Shown here: piece after piece, positions 26,546 to 35,240 of the stretch
How the letters are laid out: every line of letters begins with the position of its first letter
How positions within the stretch are numbered: position 1 is the stretch's first letter
Assembly (NCBI GenBank): GCA_038148755.1
Contig: JAYQWA010000010.1
Location: 1 to 64,000, forward strand
Source of the DNA: UBA5109 sp038148755
GTDB lineage: Bacteria > Pseudomonadota > Gammaproteobacteria > Pseudomonadales > Pseudohongiellaceae
Direction: 5' to 3'
Length of the DNA: 64,000 nt
Program-made: the position numbers and the translations under genes
Notes under the pieces: model-generated
Told to the model about the DNA's origin: nothing
Database searches by the model: none
What the model saw: only the letters and a program-made list of their open reading frames with translations

Positions 26546-27790
26546 ATGCGACGAACGACAAATTTAACAATTAAAACAATGATACTGGGCGGTCTGATGT
26601 GTCTGCCTGCTTTGAATGCAACGGCGCAGGATTTAACAATCACTAATGCACGTATCATCATGACTCCCGGCAACATTATAGAAAATGGCTCGATTATCGT
26701 TGAAGATGGTCGTATATCATCTGTCAATTCTGGTAATCCACGCCGAACAGTAGGACAGGTTATTGATGCGGAAGGCTTGACTGCCATGGCAGGTTTTATC
26801 GATGACCATAAACACATAAGAGAAAATCCTGATTTTGAAGCGCAGATGTTGTCATTGCTTGAAGCCGGATACACAACAGTCCTCAATGGTAGCGGTACGG
26901 CTGAAGTCAACAATAGACTGAGTAATCTTATAGCCAGTGGCGAAGTGTTGGGGCCTAATTTAATTCCATCTGTCAGTATCAGTCTGCGACAGACCCCGGA
27001 AGAAGCGCGAGCTGCTATTCGTGCCATGGCGGCTGCTGGCATTTATCACACCGGTGAGATTGCATTAACACCGGAACCAGGTCCTTCCCAGGCTGAACTG
27101 ACTGTCTTAAGTGCCATACTGGATGAGGCTGAAGAAGTCGGTGTACAGGTTAATGTCCATGCAGTCAGCACGCCAGCGACAGTAGCAGCGGCAGAAATTG
27201 GGGTTACCCGGTTTGTACATTTACCCAATAAAGACTGGACTGGTCATGATGCGGCAGAAGTATTGGCTGAAAAAGGCGCTATCGTTTCTGGACTTATCGC
27301 CTTCGGTGCGCCAACCCTTGAGCGGGAGTCTGCATACCCGGCAGAGTACCAATATCCCAGAGATAACATGCCGCGTTTTCGTAATGGTGAGGCATGGCCT
27401 GAGGCGATAGCAGGTGCCAATCGCGACACTCAGGGCCGGGCTACAGGGACTGAAGGAGGCTATACCATAATCAATGCACGCCGAATATGGGACGCTGATC
27501 CTTCACATCGAACCATTTCCTATTCAACTGATCAGAACTTTGCGGATCTTTCAGTACTTGAACACGAGCTTAAATCGTTCAGCATTGTGTTCTCGATGAC
27601 GGATATTCATCAAATCATGGGACCGAACTCAGCACGTTACATAAATATGGAAGATGAAATCGGTACGCTTGAGCCTGGTAAGAGAGCAGATATCATTTTG
27701 CAGGCAGGTGATCCCACTGAAAACATCTATGGCATGCTGACCAATATGGTCACTATTTTAGGCGGCGAAGTTGTTGTTGATAAACGTTAA
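26546..27790 (+). CDS. Secreted amidohydrolase-superfamily protein
   Basis: A 414-residue protein with a signal peptide (IKTMILGGLMCLPALNATAQ) and the amidohydrolase layout: an N-terminal beta-sandwich (ITNARIIMTPG..ENGSIIVEDGRI), a DDHKHI motif (H-x-H metal pair, about residue 88-93), NVHAV and the C-terminal GTLEPGKRADIILQAGDPTENI. Members hydrolyse C-N bonds, for example in imidazolonepropionate, dipeptides or lactams. It lies between two divergently placed PQQ dehydrogenase genes, suggesting a shared catabolic theme. GAGAGGG precedes the ATG, and a strong terminator follows. Confidence 0.82.
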   Translation: MRRTTNLTIKTMILGGLMCLPALNATAQDLTITNARIIMTPGNIIENGSIIVEDGRISSVNSGNPRRTVGQVIDAEGLTAMAGFIDDHKHIRENPDFEAQMLSLLEAGYTTVLNGSGTAEVNNRLSNLIASGEVLGPNLIPSVSISLRQTPEEARAAIRAMAAAGIYHTGEIALTPEPGPSQAELTVLSAILDEAEEVGVQVNVHAVSTPATVAAAEIGVTRFVHLPNKDWTGHDAAEVLAEKGAIVSGLIAFGAPTLERESAYPAEYQYPRDNMPRFRNGEAWPEAIAGANRDTQGRATGTEGGYTIINARRIWDADPSHRTISYSTDQNFADLSVLEHELKSFSIVFSMTDIHQIMGPNSARYINMEDEIGTLEPGKRADIILQAGDPTENIYGMLTNMVTILGGEVVVDKR

Positions 27791-27819
27791 GCCAAGCTGA
27801 AATATTTAAAATCTAAAAG

Positions 27820-27847
27820 TACGGGGCCTAGGCCCCGTATTTTTTTG
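27820..27847 (+). terminator. Rho-independent terminator of the amidohydrolase gene
   Basis: A perfect 9-bp stem TACGGGGCC / GGCCCCGTA with a two-base loop, followed by a run of T. It lies 30 bases after the amidohydrolase stop. Confidence 0.92.
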
Positions 27848-27933
27848 CGCAAAACATAGGTTTGATCTGCGCATGCTTATGCCTATACTTAGTGCTTTCG
27901 TGCATCGTTATAAAAATAAGAAGGGGTTAGGTC

Positions 27934-30132
27934 ATGCTGATAAGGTTTTTGGTTATAGTGTCATTGGCTTGTGTATTGCTTTCCAAGGCAAGTGCACAGG
28001 GCTTAAGTGCCGAGCGTGGTGCTACAGTTTTTCAGGCACAATGTGTGCGCTGTCATATTCCCATTGAAATCAATGGCCGATTACAGAATGACTGGCCTGG
28101 GCGTAGTGCTCAGGAGTTGTTTCAACGCATCAGCCTGACCATGCCGGCTGAAAACCCAGGCTCCTTGAACAATCAGCAATATCTTGATTTGACTGCATTT
28201 TTGCTGGAAATGGCAAGAATTGACCTACCTGATAATGCGACAGATGCCATGCTCGCATCAATTCAGATCGATCCACCCACAATGGAAAGGGTAAGAGGCG
28301 AAACAGTTAACTGGACACACCTGGGTGGTGATGAAGCCTCGACCCGATACTCACCACTGGATCAAATCAATGCAGATAATGTTGAGTCCCTTGAAGTAGC
28401 CTGGACCTTTGATATAGGCCCCTTTGGCCCAATTCCAGAAACCAACAGTGTCACCACTCCCTTGATGGTGGATGGGACTTTATATGCGACGGCAGGCACT
28501 ACCAGAAATATAGTCGCTATTGACCCATCAACCGGGCAGTTATTATGGATGTGGCGTCCCCAGGAGGGTGGACGATTTACGGTGGCTCCTCGTAAAGGCT
28601 CGGGTAAAGGCTTGTCCTATTACCGTAATGGGGCACAGGAAACCATTTTCACGGTGACACCGGGGTATTTCCTGGTAGCACTGAATGCCAGAACGGGGTT
28701 GCCACGGGAAAATTTCGGTGCCGGCGGTTTTATCGATTTAAAAAATGGCCTGCGTCTCGCTGTAGATAGAGATGTTATTGATATTGGTATTTCTTTCCCG
28801 CCGCTGGTAGTCGAGGATGTCGTGATAGTGGGGGCAGCGCATACGGTTGGATCGAGACCTGAGACAGCCAGTAATGTTAAAGGTGATATCCGTGGCTTTG
28901 ATGCCAACACCGGCGAATTGCTCTGGACATTTAAATCTATTCCGGAACCTGGTGAACCCGGTTTTGAAAGCTGGATAACTGGCGCAGATATCACCGGTAA
29001 TGCCGGAGCCTGGGCACCATTGTCAGCAGATCCGGAGCTGGACCTGGTTTATATCCCTGTGGAAGCACCTACAGGTGATTATTATGGTGGCGACAGACAT
29101 GGTGATAATCTGTTTTCCAGCTCCACGGTTGCCGTCAATTACCGCACGGGCGAAATGCAATGGTATTTTCAAACTACCCGTCATGATATCTGGGATTTTG
29201 ACACACCAGCTGCGCCGATTGTGGCTGATTTGCCTGATGGCACGCCTATCGTGATACAGATGCTCAAGCAGGCTCATCTCTTTGCCTTTGATAGAAGAAC
29301 AGGAGAGCCCATTTTTCCGATTGAAGATAGAAGGGTGCCCTTGACTGATGTGCCTGGTGAATGGACATCAGCAACACAGCCGTTTCCGCTATTGCCTGCC
29401 CCTTATGACAGGCAGGGTTTTCAGGAAGATGATATGGTTGATTTCACGCCTGAAATAGAAGCAATGGCCAGAGAAATTGTTTCAAATTATCGCCTGAGTA
29501 CGCTGTTTACACCGCCGAGCCTTTATCAGGACCCTAACGACGGCACGATCGGTACCCTGCATTTGCCACATTCTACAGGTGGTTCAAACTGGGAAGGCGC
29601 AGCTTACGATCCTGAAACCGGCATGGTTTATATTCCAACGATTACCCGTGTCCATGTGAAGGCATTACAAAACCTGCCGGAAATTTCCACTATTGATTAT
29701 GTGATGTTTGAGGGGGTTGGAACACCAACGGTTGATGGCATCCCTTTGGTCAAACCACCTTATGGACGTATTACGGCTATTGATATGACCAATGGCGAAC
29801 ATGTCTGGATGCAGCCCAATGGTGATACGCCTGACGAGATAAAAAACCACCCCTTGTTGGCCGGTGTTGATTTGCCACCTACTGGCAAGGATACGCATTC
29901 AACTTTGCTCTTAACAAAAACCTTGCTGTTTCAGGGCGAAGGTGAAGGCGGCGCTGCAGGCATGTGGGTAAGAGACAAGACAACGGGTGAAGTAATAACC
30001 CATATAGATTTACCTGGAACGGTTTCAGGCATGCCAATGACTTTTATGCTGGATGGTGTGCAATATATTGTGGCCGGACTGAGTGATGCCAGTTCCACGG
30101 CCAAACTGGTTGCCTTGCGTTTGCCGAATTAA
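27934..30132 (+). CDS. PQQ-dependent dehydrogenase with N-terminal haem c (membrane glucose dehydrogenase-like)
   Basis: A 732-residue secreted quinoprotein. Signal peptide (FLVIVSLACVLLSKASA), then a cytochrome c domain with C37-V-R-C40-H41, then the PQQ propeller (about 105-730) with WTHLGGDEASTRYSPLDQI, WMWRPQEGG, HDIWDFDTPAAPIVADL and PHSTGGSNWEGAAYDP. The propeller resembles the quinoprotein glucose/quinate dehydrogenase group rather than the vicinal-disulfide alcohol dehydrogenases. The haem domain is at the opposite end from that of the gene at 24203-26368. It should oxidise an alcohol or sugar in the periplasm and pass electrons through its own haem. It may form an operon with the next two genes. 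Confidence 0.85.
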   Translation: MLIRFLVIVSLACVLLSKASAQGLSAERGATVFQAQCVRCHIPIEINGRLQNDWPGRSAQELFQRISLTMPAENPGSLNNQQYLDLTAFLLEMARIDLPDNATDAMLASIQIDPPTMERVRGETVNWTHLGGDEASTRYSPLDQINADNVESLEVAWTFDIGPFGPIPETNSVTTPLMVDGTLYATAGTTRNIVAIDPSTGQLLWMWRPQEGGRFTVAPRKGSGKGLSYYRNGAQETIFTVTPGYFLVALNARTGLPRENFGAGGFIDLKNGLRLAVDRDVIDIGISFPPLVVEDVVIVGAAHTVGSRPETASNVKGDIRGFDANTGELLWTFKSIPEPGEPGFESWITGADITGNAGAWAPLSADPELDLVYIPVEAPTGDYYGGDRHGDNLFSSSTVAVNYRTGEMQWYFQTTRHDIWDFDTPAAPIVADLPDGTPIVIQMLKQAHLFAFDRRTGEPIFPIEDRRVPLTDVPGEWTSATQPFPLLPAPYDRQGFQEDDMVDFTPEIEAMAREIVSNYRLSTLFTPPSLYQDPNDGTIGTLHLPHSTGGSNWEGAAYDPETGMVYIPTITRVHVKALQNLPEISTIDYVMFEGVGTPTVDGIPLVKPPYGRITAIDMTNGEHVWMQPNGDTPDEIKNHPLLAGVDLPPTGKDTHSTLLLTKTLLFQGEGEGGAAGMWVRDKTTGEVITHIDLPGTVSGMPMTFMLDGVQYIVAGLSDASSTAKLVALRLPN

Positions 30133-30182
30133 GTTATGTTTGTGCAATAATAAAATCAAAAAGCAAAAAGAGGAGCATTAAA

Positions 30183-30554
30183 ATGAATAGAAGGGTTTTT
30201 ACTGAATTATTTGCTGTATTGTCAGTTTTATTAATGACTTCCTGTTCCAGTGTGGGGGGCGGGCAAAGTGATGCTCTTAATCCAATGGATACAGATGTTG
30301 TCTGGATTGATGTTAGAACGCTGGAAGAATATCAAGGTGATCATATTGATGGCGATCTCAATATGCCTATACAGGCTTTTAGTGCTGCTGCAGTTAGTTC
30401 TCAACTGGGATTGGACAAGGACGCTAAAATTGGTCTTTACTGCGCCTCCGGGGGGCGCGCTGGTCGGGCGCTGATTATGCTGGAAGAAGCCGGCTTCACC
30501 AATGCTTTTAATGCGGGTGGCATCAGCGATGCACGTGAGCAACGCGGGTTATAA
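30183..30554 (+). CDS. Rhodanese-domain lipoprotein
   Basis: A 123-residue single-domain rhodanese with a lipoprotein-type signal (LSVLLMTSC, C21) and the active-site loop LYCASGGRAGRA with the catalytic C87. VWIDVRTLEEYQGDHIDG is the conserved entry. It resembles periplasmic PspE-type sulfurtransferases. Transfer of sulfane sulfur to an acceptor is expected, but the acceptor is unknown. AAAGAGGAG precedes the ATG. The following gene overlaps its end. Confidence 0.86.
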   Translation: MNRRVFTELFAVLSVLLMTSCSSVGGGQSDALNPMDTDVVWIDVRTLEEYQGDHIDGDLNMPIQAFSAAAVSSQLGLDKDAKIGLYCASGGRAGRALIMLEEAGFTNAFNAGGISDAREQRGL

Positions 30555-31227
30555 AATCAAAACCAATACCTCATTGCGGCCTAAATTTTTAATACAAGGG
30601 ATCAACCTTTCCCTTTTGTTTTTTCTTGTCTGTTTTGCATTTGCCCAGGATCTTGAGGTTGGCCTTTTTTCACAAGGTGATCTCTCGGGCTGGCATGAAG
30701 AATCCTTTGTGGGTAATACCCAATATCAACTGGTTGATGATGAGCAGGGACTGGTGCTGGAAGCATTTTCCCAGGCTTCGGCATCAGGTTTATTCCGGCA
30801 AGTTGATATCGATTTAAGCAAGACGCCTTTTCTGAACTGGTCCTGGAAAGTTGAAAATGTCTATGCAGGCAATGATGAACACAGCAGAAGTGGCGACGAT
30901 TATCCGGTACGTATTTTTATCGTCGTTTCAGGGAGGCTTTTTTTCTGGAAGACCCGTGCACTTAACTATGTCTGGTCCAGTAATCAACGGGTCGGGTCGC
31001 GTTGGGAAAGTGCTGTGACCAGAAACGCCATGATGCTGGCGGTCAATTCAGGTGAAGCTGAACTCGGCCAATGGCTTTATGAAAAACGTAATATTCGTGA
31101 AGACTTCAAAAACTTTTTTGATATAGATATCACTGAAATTAATGCCGTTGCCATTATGAGCGACAGCGATAATACCGGACAAAGTGCCAGGGCCTATTAC
31201 GGCGATATATTTTTTTCAGCGCAGTGA
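30529..31227 (+). CDS. DUF3047-family secreted protein
   Basis: A 232-residue protein of the DUF3047 family: hydrophobic signal FLIQGINLSLLFFLVCFAFAQ, then LNWSWKVENVYAG, DDYPVRIFIVVSG, ALNYVWSSNQRVGSRW and AIMSDSDNTGQSARAYYGDIFF. The family is of unknown function and probably folds as a beta-sandwich in the periplasm. The ATG at 30529, inside the end of the rhodanese gene, is chosen because GGGTGG precedes it. The signal peptide starts some 25 residues in, so a later non-ATG start is possible. Confidence 0.75.
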   Translation: MHVSNAGYKIKTNTSLRPKFLIQGINLSLLFFLVCFAFAQDLEVGLFSQGDLSGWHEESFVGNTQYQLVDDEQGLVLEAFSQASASGLFRQVDIDLSKTPFLNWSWKVENVYAGNDEHSRSGDDYPVRIFIVVSGRLFFWKTRALNYVWSSNQRVGSRWESAVTRNAMMLAVNSGEAELGQWLYEKRNIREDFKNFFDIDITEINAVAIMSDSDNTGQSARAYYGDIFFSAQ

Positions 31228-31242
31228 ATAAGCAAGTCCGGT

Positions 31243-31992
31243 TTAAGGAGAGCTATTCAGATTCCAGTTATAGGGTATGTTTGTACGTATAGTGTCAAAT
31301 TGAAGTTCCGGTCGGTAAAGTTTTACAAAATTTTCCAGATCTCCGAAGGCTTCAAAATCTTCTGCATACCAATCGAATATTTTAGACAGTCTTAAGTGGC
31401 TACTTTCCAATAAAAGTCCTTTTTCATGGGTCAGAAAAAGTTCGGTCTGATCTTCTAATTGTTCATCCAATCTGTCAGCTCGATAGGCTTCATGACGTAA
31501 ATCCGGACAGCTTAATGAAGCACAGTTCACGGCAAAATGGATGCGAGGCTCATTCAACTGACGGATAATATTATGTTCAATATCATCCAGTGTCAGTTGG
31601 CCGTCGAAATTTTCCAGAACAACTATGTCCCACGGCCCACGAAAAAACGAGCCAATATCCCTGATAGAGTCAAGCGGCCAGTTATCCAGAATCAGTTTGA
31701 TCGTCAGAATATTGTAAGCGTTAATATAAAAAGCCAGCTTATCTTCAGTTGAAACGAGCTGCTGGACATCAAACTGACTAATCTGGTTTACCAAAGCATA
31801 GAAATCAGGATCAGCAGCTATACCCTCGTAGTCAACAAGGTTCATTTGCCAGCCGGCTTTCTCACCCGGGATCAGATATTTATTCAGAATCTCATCATAG
31901 TCAGTCCAGTCAGGTTCTGCTGCACTCGCTGCAGTAGAGAACCAGAAGAGAATGGAAAAGAGACAGAAAAATACACGGCTCATTGTTTTCAC
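31243..31992 (-). CDS. DUF547-family secreted protein
   Basis: A 249-residue protein with a signal peptide (SRVFFCLFSILFWFSTAASA) and the DUF547 core: KLAFYINAYNILTI, NIIRQLNEPRIHFAVNCASLSCPDLR and IFDWYAEDFEAFG. The conserved Asn-Ala-Tyr-Asn and Cys-x-x-x-x-Cys-Pro elements are present. The function of the family is not established, though a link to papain-like folds has been suggested. It ends 15 bases from the convergent DUF3047 gene. Confidence 0.83.
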   Translation of the reverse strand: MKTMSRVFFCLFSILFWFSTAASAAEPDWTDYDEILNKYLIPGEKAGWQMNLVDYEGIAADPDFYALVNQISQFDVQQLVSTEDKLAFYINAYNILTIKLILDNWPLDSIRDIGSFFRGPWDIVVLENFDGQLTLDDIEHNIIRQLNEPRIHFAVNCASLSCPDLRHEAYRADRLDEQLEDQTELFLTHEKGLLLESSHLRLSKIFDWYAEDFEAFGDLENFVKLYRPELQFDTIRTNIPYNWNLNSSP

Positions 31993-32154
31993 CTTACTGT
32001 GTGACTTGGAAGCTTTGATCAGTAAAGATTTACTTTGTTACAAAATGCTTAGCACTAATGTCGTCACGGCTATTGTCAATACTATGCAGTAAGACAAGCA
32101 TGATTTAAAGCAGGTTCTGTCTGACAGTCTGAAACCTGACTTAATTGATGGCAT

Positions 32155-32194
32155 AAAAAAAGCCCCTTTTACAATACCTGCAAAAGGGGCTTTC
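32155..32194 (-). terminator. Terminator of the gene at 32211-33242
   Basis: A 12-bp stem AAAGCCCCTTTT / AAAAGGGGCTTT with an 11-base loop. On the minus strand it is followed by T residues (the A-run at 32155-32160). It lies directly after the stop of the minus-strand gene. Confidence 0.88.
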
Positions 32195-32210
32195 TAATGT
32201 TTTTGATTAC

Positions 32211-33242
32211 TTAAAATGCAAAATCAAAAGCATCGTCGAAAACAGGACTCTTTTCCTGACCTACCAGGCCTTGTGGTAAATCCGGATTTCTTGTCAAAGG
32301 GGTGCCACGTGGATCAACATAACCCGGTTCACCAGGTAAGCGATATTGCGTGTTCGGGCGACCTTCTTCATCGAAAGTAAGATAAGTATTGTTGTTCTGT
32401 GCGCATTCCCAGTAACGGATTCTTAAACCGGCATCCATCATGTCCTGACGATATTGGTAGGTGTATACAATATTCAGCGGCTTTTGTAGCATCAGGTCAT
32501 CATAGAAATAAACATTGACGGCGACTTTCATCTGGTCGTTTTCTGCATCCCACCATTCGTACCAGATTTCTACGGTTTCAGCCTGGTTGCTGGTAGGGGG
32601 AGTGCCACGGAAAAAATCAGCCGGATAAATGTCTTCAGTGTGGACAACTAATACGTCTCCCAGTTCATCATCTACAGCCCAGAAACCAATGCTGTCTCCA
32701 GCAGCAAAGTGGGTACCATCAATATTGATGTGTTCCTGATTAATATATATCCGACGGGTATCGTTACCCAGATCGTTATGCCAAAGTGAATAGGTCGGTG
32801 TATTGATAAACTCTCTGACATAAGGTTCCATAAACCAGCGAGGAAGACCGGCAGGTTCACAGGTTGTCAGACGGTCATAGTCTACGCCTGCATTATAGGC
32901 CTGTTCTCCCAATCCAAGACGATACTCCCAGGCTGCTTTATATTCAGGGGTAAGCACATCATCATAAATTTCGCCATCTTCATTGCGAAATAAAGCATTG
33001 GAACGAATGCCGGAATCGCCACCAGCAGACCAAAGACCTTCCCATTTGGGAACGCTCATATAGGTGTGAGTAACGCCACCCTGGTAGTAATCCAGCAAAT
33101 AATCATAATGTTCTCTGGATGTTTCAAAATCCATTGGGAATGGAATCAGTTCCGGGATATTGCCACCACGTTGTGGAAAGGCGAGCTTAGAAGCCAGTAT
33201 GCCGCTCGCGATGAAAATAAATTTTAAAGTAATAAGTTTCAT
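32211..33242 (-). CDS. Secreted protein of unknown function
   Basis: A 343-residue protein with a hydrophobic N-terminus (LKFIFIASGILASKLAFPQ) and then an aromatic, acid-rich body. Notable blocks are CEPAGLPRWFMEPYVREF (about 132-150), HNDLGNDTRRIYINQEH, VEIWYEWWDAENDQM and RYWECAQNNNTY. I do not recognise the family; the CxPxGxPR block resembles one seen in other unnamed secreted proteins of aquatic gammaproteobacteria (from memory). The two C-P/C-A cysteines could form a disulfide. It has its own terminator and stands alone between DUF547 and a permease. Confidence 0.7.
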   Translation of the reverse strand: MKLITLKFIFIASGILASKLAFPQRGGNIPELIPFPMDFETSREHYDYLLDYYQGGVTHTYMSVPKWEGLWSAGGDSGIRSNALFRNEDGEIYDDVLTPEYKAAWEYRLGLGEQAYNAGVDYDRLTTCEPAGLPRWFMEPYVREFINTPTYSLWHNDLGNDTRRIYINQEHINIDGTHFAAGDSIGFWAVDDELGDVLVVHTEDIYPADFFRGTPPTSNQAETVEIWYEWWDAENDQMKVAVNVYFYDDLMLQKPLNIVYTYQYRQDMMDAGLRIRYWECAQNNNTYLTFDEEGRPNTQYRLPGEPGYVDPRGTPLTRNPDLPQGLVGQEKSPVFDDAFDFAF

Positions 33243-33438
33243 GCCGTCCCCTTCTTATTATTTGTTATTATTTAGGTTTTTCTGACTATTAAAAGTAAAA
33301 AGTCAATTACGTTAAATTTACATGAATTTAAACAGCCTTGGTAGGTAAATCGGAGTCATCTGTGTTCAATGAAAAGCAGGTATTACGGATTATTCATTTC
33401 GGCATTGAGCACAGTTTTTATTTTGGCTGTCAAAATTG

Positions 33439-34821
33439 CTATTTACTTTTGCTGTCCTGTTCCAGATCTTTCGTGAATATCTGGTCATTTTCACCCTTAA
33501 AAAAATCTTTTCCGTAAATCAGTAAAGTCAGCAGAATGCCAATGGCAAAAGCCCAGCTTGCACCTTTCACAGCAAGTACTGCGCCAATGATTCCGGCAAT
33601 ACCCAGGTCGCGATTACTGCGTGATTCCAGAATACCGATACGGACACTGACATATCCCTGGATAAGTAATGTTAAAGCGAGTGCTACCCCGAGAATCGGT
33701 TCAACCAGACTGACAATTGGCAGCAATAACAATCCGGTATTGGTGCCCCAACGAAAGGAACCGGAGCCACCGAATAAAGAATTCATGGCCTGTTTGCCTT
33801 CCTTATAGCGCTCAATCACAACGACCTGCATGGCTGCCCATAACGGTCCGGCCATTGTAATATCAGGCCCGATAATGCTCATGAGAGTGTTGCGACCGCC
33901 AAAGATGATATGGGCCCGGTTAGGGTTGTAGTCGATATGTTCATCTTTTCTGAGTTCATCAGCTTCTGCAATTAAGGCCTGGCTTTGCAGGACGTCACCA
34001 AATAAAACAATGTAAGCAGCCAGCACGGTTGGAATTGCACTGATAAATAGCGTGAGTGGCGGAAAGCCCAGACCTATAACAGTATATTCCTGCCACAAGG
34101 TGCTGAAATCAGGGCTGATGATTCCCCATTCGATAGTAGGCCAGGGAGCTTCACTGAATAAAGGGGCAATAACAACAGCTAATAAAATAATCGGGAAGAT
34201 ACCCAGTTTGCCAATAAAGTTGAGCAAAGGTATCCGCGCCTTAATAGCGGCAAATTGTTTTGAAAAAATAAGATAGAATGCAATGCTGACCGCAATGGAA
34301 ATAGTCCAGGGAAAGGCATCAAAGCGCCCGCCAACAACAAACACTGAGTTTATGGCAGCCAGACCTGCGCCTAAAATGATACCTGATTTGATTGCCGGCG
34401 GAATAAAACTAACAACTTTGCTGGCCAGGCCGGTAAAGCCCAGGAAAATGGCAAGCAAGCCCAGTGTTAGTTGAAAAGAAACCAGTGCATGAACACGCTC
34501 AGGGCCTTCCGGGAAAGCGGAACAATAAGCCATGATCAAAGGGATGGCTGGTGTGATCCAGCCGGGAATAACAGGGTCGCCAAACAGATGATGGGTTAAA
34601 TAAAGTAATCCGTTGAGAATTACCACAGCAAGCGCAACATTAAATGGCATGCCCAGTAATTCAATCATTAAGGGAATGGCAGCCAGATCAACGGCACACA
34701 TCAACAGACCTTGAACATAGTCTGGCCATTCAAACTTATAGTGAACAAAAGGTAACCGTAATTTAAAAAGTCCCAAAGGAATGTAGGGTGATTCTTCTCC
34801 AGACTGGCGGTCTTTCCACAT
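33439..34821 (-). CDS. UraA/SulP-fold (SLC23-like) permease
   Basis: A 460-residue inner-membrane protein with about 12-14 hydrophobic segments. The N-terminal WPDYVQGLLMCAVDLAAIPLM, GDPVIPGWITPAIPL and SFIPPAIKSGIILGAGLA segments match the SLC23/SLC26 (UraA-fold) pattern of nucleobase and anion permeases. SIIGPDITMAGPLWAAMQVVVIER could be the second inverted repeat's half-helix. The substrate is uncertain: a purine, sulfate or an organic anion. The start ATG lies in a region shared with the divergent ThDP-enzyme promoter. Confidence 0.7.
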   Translation of the reverse strand: MWKDRQSGEESPYIPLGLFKLRLPFVHYKFEWPDYVQGLLMCAVDLAAIPLMIELLGMPFNVALAVVILNGLLYLTHHLFGDPVIPGWITPAIPLIMAYCSAFPEGPERVHALVSFQLTLGLLAIFLGFTGLASKVVSFIPPAIKSGIILGAGLAAINSVFVVGGRFDAFPWTISIAVSIAFYLIFSKQFAAIKARIPLLNFIGKLGIFPIILLAVVIAPLFSEAPWPTIEWGIISPDFSTLWQEYTVIGLGFPPLTLFISAIPTVLAAYIVLFGDVLQSQALIAEADELRKDEHIDYNPNRAHIIFGGRNTLMSIIGPDITMAGPLWAAMQVVVIERYKEGKQAMNSLFGGSGSFRWGTNTGLLLLPIVSLVEPILGVALALTLLIQGYVSVRIGILESRSNRDLGIAGIIGAVLAVKGASWAFAIGILLTLLIYGKDFFKGENDQIFTKDLEQDSKSK

Positions 34822-35240
34822 GACTTTATTCCCGATTAATTGCGTTCAGATGAATCAAAAAATAGCATGCCGTGCTTGCTGCTGCCTACTATTAAGAAAC
34901 AGTGTATGTATTTTAGATAAGGATGATAGTCAAGGTCTGTATTGGACTATGCACTGTTTTAGAACAATATCCGAGCTATGCCAGCACTATGAAAGTGAAG
35001 TCAATTATAAAAATGCTCTATTAAAGTGCGCAAATGATGATCATACTGAGCCATCTACAGGAATATTCACAACAAATTTGTATGCCTTTAATAATTCCCT
35101 AAAAACAATGGGTTAAGCTTGAGTTCCTGCAGAGATTTAGCTTTATCCGCTTTCATAATTGGAGTAGATTGGTTTGTAAGTAAAGTTTGGCATGAAACTT
35201 GCGTTTGGCTTGGGTTAGTAGAGCTCTAGAGAGGTTGTTG
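34822..35240. other. Divergent intergenic region upstream of the PHA operon
   Basis: 419 bases between the permease (minus) and the ThDP enzyme (plus). A reading frame at 34820-35116 has no homology I recognise, no ribosome site and poor codon pattern, so it is not called. The right end holds a sigma-54 promoter (35186-35202). No clear NtrC-type enhancer repeat was seen upstream of it; TGTT-ttag-AACA near 34966-34977 is the only small dyad noted. Confidence 0.5.
35187..35202 (+). promoter_or_regulatory. Predicted sigma-54 (RpoN) promoter of the PHA operon
   Basis: TTGGCATGAAACTTGC matches the -24/-12 consensus (TGGCACG-N4-TTGC) with the required GG-N10-GC spacing: GG at 35189-35190 and GC at 35201-35202. 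It leaves a leader of about 28 bases to the ATG at 35241. It would make transcription depend on RpoN and an enhancer-binding activator, commonly tied to nitrogen supply or an aromatic effector. Confidence 0.72.

Noticed and set aside
32106..32134. Nested hairpin CAGGTT..AACCTG upstream of the DUF547 gene
   Set aside because: Bulged and without a T-run or known riboswitch core; no function can be supported.
34820..35116. 98-residue plus-strand reading frame between the permease and the ThDP enzyme
   Set aside because: It has no ribosome site, no recognisable domain and a cysteine-rich, low-quality composition; it lies in a divergent promoter region.
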